Under the pieces are notes generated by a model. That model was not told the DNA's origin and did not search any database. It saw only the letters and a list, made by a program, of their open reading frames with translations. The position numbers were made by a program, and so were the translations under genes. From Legionella parisiensis (GTDB lineage Bacteria > Pseudomonadota > Gammaproteobacteria > Legionellales > Legionellaceae), in the NCBI RefSeq assembly GCF_001467945.1, contig NZ_LNYQ01000013.1:576626-640625 (forward strand): a stretch of DNA of 64,000 nt. Direction: 5' to 3'. Positions 37,674-44,241 of the stretch are shown piece by piece (the first letter of the stretch is position 1; each line of letters begins with the position of its first letter).

Positions 37674-39464
37674 TTGCATGAAATAAAACTTGATGGATAT
37701 CGAATTATTGCGCTAATTCATAATGAACAAATCCGCTTAAAATCACGTAACAATAAAGATTGGACCAATGATTTATTATCTGTTGTAGATGCACTTAAAC
37801 AATTGGCTTTACCGCAAGCCATTTTGGATGGGGAAGTTGTTTTACTTGATAAACATGGGAAATCTGATTTTCAATTATTGCAAAATACAATTAAATTGAA
37901 TCCCAATGCTCCATATGTTTATTATCTTTTCGATATTTTGTATTACGAGCAGTTTGATTTAAGGACTTTACCGTTGTTAAAGCGAAAAGCAATTTTGAAA
38001 AATGTGTTGGAAGGACAGAATAAAATGCTTCGCTTCAGTGATCATATTATCGGTGAGGGAAGCTTCCTTTTTCATCGTGCTTGCGAGCTTGGGCTTGAGG
38101 GAATAATTTCCAAACAAATCGATAGTCCCTATATATCAGGACGCACAAAAAGATGGCTTAAGATCAAGTGCTTGATGCGGCAAGAATTTATCATTGGCGG
38201 TTACTCAGTACCGACCAGCTCCCGCAAGTATTTTCGTGCTCTGTATTTAGGGGTTTATAATGAGCAAGGGGAGTTGGATTATACGGGAAATGTAGGGACC
38301 GGTTTTAGCGAAGCATCGCTTAAGGAAGTATTCGCTCTATTGCAAAAAATTCCGGCAAAACAAAAGCCCTTTGCTAAGGAAATCCCTGGATCCCAAAGTG
38401 TGGTTTGGGTACAACCCAAATTGGTCGCAGAAGTCGAATTTACTCATTGGACTGAACGAGGACATTTGCGACACCCTAGTTTCAAAGGATTGCGCCTGGA
38501 TAAAAAACCTGGAGAGGTTTTTCGTGAACAAAAGACCGCATCGGAAAATAAAGACAAAAAAATGGAACAAGGTGAGGCCAAAAACAACAAAGCTTATTCC
38601 TTGAGAATTAAAATGACTCACCCTGATAAAGTGCTTTATCCTGAGGATGGTATTACCAAAAAAGATTTATTGAATTATTACGAGTATGTTTATGATTACA
38701 TCATGCCATTTATAAAAAATAGGCCCATATCTTTACTTCGTTGTCCTGAAAATTGGCATGATTGTTTTTTTCAACGTCATTATATTGATTCAACACCAAA
38801 AGTTTTAAAGGCTATCACCATAGAAACTAAAAAAAAGAAAGAGCCCTATATTTATTTAGATACAATAGAAGGACTTTTCAGTTTAGTCCAAATGAATGTT
38901 TTGGAAATTCATCCCTGGGGGAGCCAAATTAATCAGATAGAAAAACCAGATTTTGTTGTGTTTGATCTAGATCCTGGTCCCTCGGTAACTTGGGAAGCAA
39001 TTGTTAAAGCAGCTTTTGAAATCAGAGAACACCTCAATCAATTCAGACTAACTTCTTTTGCTAAAACAACCGGTGGCAAAGGATTGCATGTAGTAGTGCC
39101 TATTGAACCTGAATATGATTGGGATGAGGTAAAAAACTTCACCAAGGTTTTTGCGGAGTTTATGGAGCGAATTAATCCTAATCAATATACGAGCACCATG
39201 AATAAATCCAAACGGAAAAATAAAATATTTATTGATTTTTTAAGAAATCAACGGGGTGCTACGGCAATTAGCGCTTATTCTACAAGAGCGCGTATACATG
39301 CTCCTGTCGCTGTACCAATTTATTGGGATGAGTTGGGTAAAGATAAACGAGATACCGAATTTACAATTAAAACATTACCTCAACGCTTAGACACATTAAA
39401 GAATGATCCATGGATGGATTATTGGAAGATAAAACAATCTTTGCGTTTGGATACAATTCTTTAA
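37674..39464 (+). CDS. ligD: LigD ligase and polymerase domains (second part of frameshifted ligD)
   Basis: The frame is open from ~37557 but has no ATG before the ligase motif; the TTG at 37674 lies inside the conserved sequence and is unlikely to be a real start. It contains the ATP-dependent ligase domain with HEIKLDGYRIIA (nucleotidyl Lys), LDGEVVLLD, GLEGIISKQ and RWLKIKC, then the OB-fold (VEFTHWTERGHLRHPSFKGL). The primase-polymerase domain (~310-596) carries VVFDLDPGPS (metal Asp pair) and TTGGKGLHVVVP. Domain order and the joining linker show it belongs with the preceding phosphoesterase frame. Confidence 0.88.
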   Translation: MHEIKLDGYRIIALIHNEQIRLKSRNNKDWTNDLLSVVDALKQLALPQAILDGEVVLLDKHGKSDFQLLQNTIKLNPNAPYVYYLFDILYYEQFDLRTLPLLKRKAILKNVLEGQNKMLRFSDHIIGEGSFLFHRACELGLEGIISKQIDSPYISGRTKRWLKIKCLMRQEFIIGGYSVPTSSRKYFRALYLGVYNEQGELDYTGNVGTGFSEASLKEVFALLQKIPAKQKPFAKEIPGSQSVVWVQPKLVAEVEFTHWTERGHLRHPSFKGLRLDKKPGEVFREQKTASENKDKKMEQGEAKNNKAYSLRIKMTHPDKVLYPEDGITKKDLLNYYEYVYDYIMPFIKNRPISLLRCPENWHDCFFQRHYIDSTPKVLKAITIETKKKKEPYIYLDTIEGLFSLVQMNVLEIHPWGSQINQIEKPDFVVFDLDPGPSVTWEAIVKAAFEIREHLNQFRLTSFAKTTGGKGLHVVVPIEPEYDWDEVKNFTKVFAEFMERINPNQYTSTMNKSKRKNKIFIDFLRNQRGATAISAYSTRARIHAPVAVPIYWDELGKDKRDTEFTIKTLPQRLDTLKNDPWMDYWKIKQSLRLDTIL

Positions 39465-39533
39465 TTTGAAGGACTTCTATTGGTGCAGCCCACAACGAAA
39501 CCTGATAGATATGTTCACCTCTTTTTTGTGCGT

Positions 39534-40268
39534 TCAATCTCTTTTTTGTACTAAGCGTTCTAATGCTTGTGCATCATGAGGGGCAACTACTTTCTCATCG
39601 TTATCTAAGTAGCAAAAAATTTTTTTAACTTGTTTGTGCCAGTCGGCAAATTTATGAGCATAGTATAAAAGCGATTTTTCTTCATAATGACCTGAATAGG
39701 GTTGGAGATGCGGTCCATGTAATCGTAAGTAGATAAAATCACTGGTTATAATTTCTGGACATTGAAATCCCTTATAATCATAAAAGCAAAGTGCAATATT
39801 GTTTTTTGTGAGTAAATCATAAATTTCCTGACGCAACCAACTTTTATTTCTAAACTCAAATGTATAATCAAAAGATTTGGGCAATCCTTTAATAAATTGT
39901 TCCAATCGTTCCAGATTAAAGGGCCAATAAGGTGGGAGTTGAAATAAAACAGGCCCTAATTTCTCTTCTAATCCTTCTAGTATTTGCAATAAGTAATTAA
40001 CACTATCCTGAACATCTTTAAGCATTTTTATATGCGTTAAATAGCGACTGGCTTTACACGAAAAAATAAATTTATCTGGCGTATTCTCTTTCCATTTTGC
40101 AATAGATTTTGAGGTGGGTATGCGATAAAAACTGCTGTTAAGCTCAACAGTATTGAAGATGCTTGCGTAATAGGTTAGTTCATCTTTTTCGGGAAGAGAC
40201 TTGGGGTAGAAAACTTCTTTCCAACCCTTATAGACCCATCCTGAGGTCCCAATATGAACGAATGACAT
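39534..40268 (-). CDS. DUF72 domain protein (YecE-like)
   Basis: A 244-residue TIM-barrel-like protein of the DUF72 family. It starts VHIGTSGWVYKGWKEVFYP and continues with FNTVELNSSFYRIPT, KFIFSCKASRYLTHIKM, LGPVLFQLPPYW, and YTFEFRNKSWL. YLRLHGPHLQPYSGHYEEKS and the ending IFCYLDNDEKVVAPHDAQAL complete the match. The biochemical function is unknown. It starts 18 bases after the DUF3775 gene stop, in the same direction. Confidence 0.93.
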   Translation of the reverse strand: MSFVHIGTSGWVYKGWKEVFYPKSLPEKDELTYYASIFNTVELNSSFYRIPTSKSIAKWKENTPDKFIFSCKASRYLTHIKMLKDVQDSVNYLLQILEGLEEKLGPVLFQLPPYWPFNLERLEQFIKGLPKSFDYTFEFRNKSWLRQEIYDLLTKNNIALCFYDYKGFQCPEIITSDFIYLRLHGPHLQPYSGHYEEKSLLYYAHKFADWHKQVKKIFCYLDNDEKVVAPHDAQALERLVQKRD

Positions 40269-40285
40269 GCTAACCCCTGAAAAAA

Positions 40286-40663
40286 CTATTCCTGATAGGA
40301 AATTCCTAACATATTTAGACCGCGCTCAATGTCATCAGCCACTGTTGGTCTGGATAACAAATATTCCCCGGTATGCTCAGTAAATTCCTCTTGGGCGAAA
40401 TTAAGTGCATCTTCCCATTCATCTTGAGTATAATCTCCGCGGCCTAAATACATTAACGCGACTAAAGTTGCTTGTTGATCAGGACGTAAATTATTAATGA
40501 ATTCTATTGTTTCTTGATAAACCGGATCACCTTGATAATCAGCTAATACGTAGAGTGCATCCATTTCATCAGTGACCTCCGGAAAGCTGACTTCGTCTTT
40601 GACTTGAAATTGTCGTGCTTTATCAAGAAGATCACAAATTGTTTCCGTATCAAGGCTCAACAT
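40286..40663 (-). CDS. DUF3775 family protein
   Basis: A 125-residue acidic, helical protein (MLSLDTETICDLLDKARQF; DALYVLADYQGDPVYQETIE; LVALMYLGRGDYTQDEWEDA) typical of DUF3775, a family of unknown function. ATG 40663-40661 is chosen because AAGGAG lies seven bases upstream. The frame extends 23 codons further up without a better start. It probably forms an operon with the DUF72 gene downstream. Confidence 0.85.
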   Translation of the reverse strand: MLSLDTETICDLLDKARQFQVKDEVSFPEVTDEMDALYVLADYQGDPVYQETIEFINNLRPDQQATLVALMYLGRGDYTQDEWEDALNFAQEEFTEHTGEYLLSRPTVADDIERGLNMLGISYQE

Positions 40664-40883
40664 ACTTATCTCCTTATGTCTTATGTTTTCCAATAATAAT
40701 AGGTTAAATAAAATATAGTTTATTAATTGCAATGCACAAGCCTATTATTCATCTGTGTCAGAAGTGATTTTTAGTATGACCGGATTGACTCTCTGTGATT
40801 AGAGGCTGGTTTATTTTATTGAGTAGTTTAATGATAAAATCATAGAACTCTCACGAGCTCTATGATTGAGATGTTTATCTGAT

Positions 40884-41453
40884 TTATTGGAAAGAAACGT
40901 CTAGATGGTCTAATGCTTCCTGCTCCTCCACTGCTTCTAATTCAGAGTGAAAAGTGAGGAGAATGTAGGCTTTAGGCTCTATTTGAGTGATTGTTGCTAA
41001 TACTCCATTCTCAAATAACCGCATGAGTTGTGTTTTATCTGAGAGATTTGGCAGATTATAAATTTGGGTACGAAGTTGATGTAAACTCTCCCAATCAAAG
41101 CGCGATTTATTAAAATCAAAATAATGGTCAAAAAGTTCTGAAGCTTGTTTTTTTAACGCATCAAGTTGTTCAAGCAATGGTTTATATGCGTTGATTTCAT
41201 TAGTGAAATTTATAAATAAAAAAAGTTTAGGATGAAATGCAGCTATTTGTTTGCACACATTTTGATGAAAACGTTCCATAAGCATGATTTTTTCGTTGTC
41301 CAACGGCAACAATTTGATTGAGTTATAAACATCTGTAAGTGCGGAAAAGCTAAAAGTTTTTTTTTCACCAAAATATTGAGATTTGCCCTTACAATAGAAA
41401 GTTACCGCATCTTCTAATTGCTGTAGGTCTCTGAGAAGAGTTGAGTCTACCAT
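40884..41453 (-). CDS. Hypothetical protein
   Basis: A 189-residue helical protein not assigned to a family. It starts MVDSTLLRDLQQLEDAVTFY, and two halves share the wording ...Q(I/T)YNLPNLSDKTQLMRLFENGV / VYNSIKLLPLDNEKIMLMER, suggesting an internal duplication of a ~90-residue helical unit (~20-90 and ~105-180). No signal peptide or membrane segment. Function unknown. Confidence 0.6.
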   Translation of the reverse strand: MVDSTLLRDLQQLEDAVTFYCKGKSQYFGEKKTFSFSALTDVYNSIKLLPLDNEKIMLMERFHQNVCKQIAAFHPKLFLFINFTNEINAYKPLLEQLDALKKQASELFDHYFDFNKSRFDWESLHQLRTQIYNLPNLSDKTQLMRLFENGVLATITQIEPKAYILLTFHSELEAVEEQEALDHLDVSFQ

Positions 41454-41758
41454 TAATTCTTTACCTATATTTTATTATTCTTGGCCATTTAGTGTACGTC
41501 TTTTTCTATTGAAGTCAATGTGGGGTTTTGATGCTCAATAACGAACTATTTGCAGTAAACGGATACCCGAATTCGAGAGATATATTCCTTTATAAATCAC
41601 ATCTTATTGATAAAAAATAATTTTTCTATATTTTTAAAAATAAATAGTCAATAAAAGTGGAAGGGTTTATTTGATTAATCTCATTCAATGACTATATTTA
41701 AAATATTATTTTCATTAAATTTTCCCATATTGTGGTGTTAACTAAGGAGGGTTCTAAC
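41454..41758. other. 305-bp AT-rich divergent spacer
   Basis: No gene is seen. It separates the minus-strand hypothetical gene from the plus-strand yqjD-like operon and should hold both promoters; long A/T runs around 41600-41720 prevent confident promoter calls. GGAGG at 41746-41750 is the ribosome binding site of the next gene. Confidence 0.5.
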
Positions 41759-42001
41759 ATGAAAAACCGAGCATATACTCCCAAAGATCATCTTGAAGCA
41801 GCTGCAAGCCAATTATTAACAGAAGGAAAAAAGAAGGTAAATCAGTTGTATGAAGATGGGATACACAAGGCAAATGAAGTAGAGGATAACCTCAAAGAAC
41901 AGTCAGATCGTGTATTGAAAAAAATACAGGAAAATCCATTGGCTTCTGTTTTGATCGCAGGAGGAATAGGCTTCTTGTTATCTCGATTACTGAAAAAGTA
42001 A
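41759..42001 (+). CDS. DUF883 family (ElaB/YqjD-like) membrane-anchored protein
   Basis: An 80-residue protein with an N-terminal charged amphipathic helix (~1-55) and a C-terminal glycine-containing membrane helix, ENPLASVLIAGGIGFLLSRL followed by LKK. This is the DUF883 layout. E. coli YqjD of this family anchors ribosomes to the inner membrane in stationary phase. ATG 41759 has GGAGG eight bases upstream. The TAA overlaps the next ATG by one base (TAATG), so translation is coupled. Confidence 0.85.
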   Translation: MKNRAYTPKDHLEAAASQLLTEGKKKVNQLYEDGIHKANEVEDNLKEQSDRVLKKIQENPLASVLIAGGIGFLLSRLLKK

Positions 42002-42411
42002 TGGAAGCCTTAAAACAGTTAGAAGCATTAATTGCTGCAAAATTATCTGTTATTAAAACAGTTAGTTCTTTAATTCGTCTTGAAGCAAGGCTGGCAGGGC
42101 TGAGCATTTTTCCCCTATTGTTGAATATTTGCCTGCTGTTAGTAGTGTTATTAGCAGTATGGTTATCGGTTATGTTTTTAATAGGTTATTTGGCATATTT
42201 GGCTTCAGGGTATTTTGTGCATTTGGTTTCTAATCGTCTTCTGTTATCTATTTTATTTGTTTTACTTCTTAATGTGGGATTTTTACTGGGATTACTTAAG
42301 TATCTATCTTTCAACATAAAGAGTATGAGTTTTCAGAAAACAAGAGAATTTTTTTCGCAAGAGAATGTTGAACATGAAAAACTCGAGAAAGCAGATAATA
42401 GCACAAATTGA
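42001..42411 (+). CDS. Phage-holin-like/YqjE-type membrane protein
   Basis: A 136-residue protein with two hydrophobic segments (~36-66, FPLLLNICLLLVVLLAVWLS; ~80-105, LLLSILFVLLLNVGFLLGLL) and polar ends. By position after a DUF883 gene and by topology it corresponds to E. coli YqjE (holin superfamily III-like). No lysis gene is near, so a structural or stress-related membrane role is more likely than phage lysis. Its end overlaps the start of the next gene. Confidence 0.75.
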   Translation: MEALKQLEALIAAKLSVIKTVSSLIRLEARLAGLSIFPLLLNICLLLVVLLAVWLSVMFLIGYLAYLASGYFVHLVSNRLLLSILFVLLLNVGFLLGLLKYLSFNIKSMSFQKTREFFSQENVEHEKLEKADNSTN

Positions 42412-42652
42412 ACTGATGGGTAGTACGTTACAATCCCAAAAAGATGAGGTGAATGAGCATCAAGAGTATTTTGCACAAAGCAGAATAGTCCGCCATCATT
42501 TAACAACCCCGATACTCCTTGTTTCCGCTTTTTTTATAGGTTGGAAAGCAGCGCGGATCCAATGGAGTGGCAAAGTGACGCATCACGCAGTGGAACTCGG
42601 TGCATTGGCTTTGCTTAACTCGGTTAAAAAAACTGTGATCGCTCTTTTTTAG
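42374..42652 (+). CDS. YqjK-like small membrane protein
   Basis: A ~92-residue protein with a charged N-terminal half (MKNSRKQIIAQIELMGSTLQ) and one membrane helix (~48-65, TTPILLVSAFFIGWKAARI). It is the third gene of a yqjD-yqjE-yqjK-like set and overlaps the preceding gene by 38 bases. An ATG three codons earlier (42365) is possible. Sequence similarity to YqjK is weak; the assignment rests on context. Confidence 0.65.
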   Translation: MKNSRKQIIAQIELMGSTLQSQKDEVNEHQEYFAQSRIVRHHLTTPILLVSAFFIGWKAARIQWSGKVTHHAVELGALALLNSVKKTVIALF

Positions 42653-43066
42653 TAATCAACAAAGGTCTTTACAATTCAACTATGTGCCGTAAGGCTTTGA
42701 TTTCCTCTGTTTCGAAACTTCCTCTTTTATATATCGTTTCATGAGGTATCGTGTAATTTTCTGATAAATCACTAAAAATTTAAAATTATATTAATCATTG
42801 ATCCCTTGCCGAGATCAACTGTATCTTCATTTATCATTTTGGGAAATTTTTTATACTTGACGAACAACATAATTTTTCCTAATATTATTTGACGAAATAA
42901 AATTTGTATATTTTTTGATCAACTAAAAAGCCGTATTTTCTTCGACTTATTTATATAAAAAAATGAATTAGTAACAGTTTATGTAGCTGTATATGTAGAA
43001 GTATATGTAGCTGTATATATAACTGTATATAAAGGATTTTTATTATTTAAATATAAGGAGATTATC
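42653..43066. other. 414-bp AT-rich leader region of the peptide cluster
   Basis: Very AT-rich, no gene. It contains the 12-bp tandem repeats (42980-43027) and ends in AAGGAG (43055-43060) before the first precursor gene. Promoters of the peptide cluster must lie here. Confidence 0.6.
42980..43027 (+). repeat. 12-bp tandem repeats upstream of the precursor gene
   Basis: Four consecutive 12-base units: TATGTAGCTGTA, TATGTAGAAGTA, TATGTAGCTGTA, TATATAACTGTA. They lie 40 bases before the precursor ATG, in the promoter/5'-leader zone. Such arrays can bind a regulator or vary in copy number and so change expression. Confidence 0.85.
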
Positions 43067-43624
43067 GTGAATCATAAAGCTATTAATGAATTAATAGATC
43101 GCGCAAAAAAAGACCCTAAATTTTTCCATTCTCTTGTCTTCGAACCCGAAAAGGTATTAGGTTCATTAGATGGTTTGGATAGACAAAGCAGAGGAAGTAT
43201 CGTCTCTTCGAATGTAGAAGCGCTTTTCGCAAACATACTTGGCCTTGAAGGGTGTGGTAATACCTGTTCTACGAGCTGCGATAATACCTGTGGTCAAAGC
43301 TGCGGATATACAACGAACATTGCTGAAGCAGCAAGGGTAAAAGGCGGAGTTTATTTTTCTCACTTTAAAGACGCGTTAGAAGGTTGCGGGAATACTTGCT
43401 CAAGCAGTTGTGATAACACTTGTGGCCAAAGCTGCGGCTACACTACCAACCTCACTCTTGAAAGGGAGAAAATGACACGGACAGCTGGCGCTGGTATGTG
43501 GGAAGGTGGTACTGCGTTGGAAGGTTGTGGTAATACGTGCAGCAGTAGTTGTGATAATACCTGCGGTCAAAGTTGCGGGTACACCACAAGCCTACAAGGA
43601 AAATTTGGTGGAAACATTCGTTAA
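43067..43624 (+). CDS. Putative RiPP (lanthipeptide-like) precursor with three core repeats
   Basis: A 185-residue peptide. Residues 1-~58 are a leader (INELIDRAKKDPKFFHSLVF then EPEKVL) shared with the next gene. Three near-identical 25-residue cores follow (residues 60-84, 104-128, 151-175), each LEGCGNTCS-[TS]-SCDNTCGQSCGYTT, separated by 19-22 residue spacers. Each core has five Cys at exact four-residue spacing, with a Ser or Thr just before four of them. This suits dehydration of Ser/Thr and thioether formation by the synthetase encoded 0.6 kb downstream. The spacers may carry cleavage sites so that one precursor yields three products. AAGGAG precedes the start. The reading as a RiPP precursor is inference from leader, core and neighbour. 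Confidence 0.8.
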   Translation: MNHKAINELIDRAKKDPKFFHSLVFEPEKVLGSLDGLDRQSRGSIVSSNVEALFANILGLEGCGNTCSTSCDNTCGQSCGYTTNIAEAARVKGGVYFSHFKDALEGCGNTCSSSCDNTCGQSCGYTTNLTLEREKMTRTAGAGMWEGGTALEGCGNTCSSSCDNTCGQSCGYTTSLQGKFGGNIR

Positions 43625-43709
43625 AATGGAACGATAAACTTGTTTGGCGAGCCAAAGTTAGGCTTGCCAAATCTTTCCTAATTGAGCAGTCGTAGCCAAG
43701 GAAGATATC

Positions 43710-44210
43710 ATGAACAAGGAACAAATTAGCAAATTGATTGATCGTGCTAAAAAAGATCCTGAGTTTTTTCATCAATTGGTGTTTGAACCAGAACAAGCAG
43801 TTAAGAAACTAAAGAGAAAATCAGGCGATGAGATTATTCTACATGCGAATCTGCAAACTATTGTGCAAGGGTTAGTTGGTAAGATTCCGCTGACAAGAAA
43901 AGATAGCAATAAAACTCCTTATTTTGATTGTCCGCAAACTTGTGGGCAAACCTGCGCGGAAAATACTTGTGGACCTACATGTGCCTTCTCGACAGATACT
44001 CAGGCAAGAATGAAGGGAAGCGTGATGGACTCAGTCAGATTTAGTGGCGGCTATTTAATATGTGACGAAAATGTGACGTGTTGTTGCACCAGTGGAACTT
44101 GTGGTAGCACTTGTGGTGGCAGTACTTGTGATGTGACTTGTTCTGGTGATAGTTGTGGTTCTACTTGTGGAGATAGTTGTGGTTACACTTCTCATCTCCA
44201 AATGCGGTAA
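43710..44210 (+). CDS. Second putative RiPP precursor, Cys-rich
   Basis: A 166-residue peptide with the same leader type (ISKLIDRAKKDPEFFHQLVF then EPEQ) as the gene 85 bases upstream. Its core is different: a first Cys block (~74-91, CPQTCGQTCAENTCGPTC), a spacer, then a denser block (~118-157, with TCCCTSGTCGSTCGGSTC and ending GDSCGYTSHL). It has 16 Cys, most preceded by Thr or Ser. It shares the closing SCGYT with the first precursor. The synthetase gene starts 31 bases later, so the three are probably one operon. Confidence 0.8.
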   Translation: MNKEQISKLIDRAKKDPEFFHQLVFEPEQAVKKLKRKSGDEIILHANLQTIVQGLVGKIPLTRKDSNKTPYFDCPQTCGQTCAENTCGPTCAFSTDTQARMKGSVMDSVRFSGGYLICDENVTCCCTSGTCGSTCGGSTCDVTCSGDSCGSTCGDSCGYTSHLQMR

Positions 44211-44241
44211 AAAAAATAGACGAATCCGTTAGGGAACAATT

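Noticed and set aside
37674-39464. Independent ATP-dependent ligase gene starting at TTG 37674
   Set aside because: The TTG lies within conserved ligase sequence and the upstream frame is coding; it is the second part of a frameshifted ligD.
42001-42411. Prophage lysis cassette (holin-like gene)
   Set aside because: No phage genes nearby; the DUF883 neighbour and overlaps match the chromosomal yqjD-yqjE-yqjK arrangement.
43244-43591. CRISPR-like spaced repeats
   Set aside because: The repeats are in frame, encode conserved protein with synonymous changes, and the spacers are coding; this is a repeat protein, not CRISPR.
43067-44210. Metallothionein-like proteins
   Set aside because: Cys are regularly paired with preceding Ser/Thr, there is a shared leader, and a LanC/kinase enzyme is adjacent, which fits a modified peptide better.
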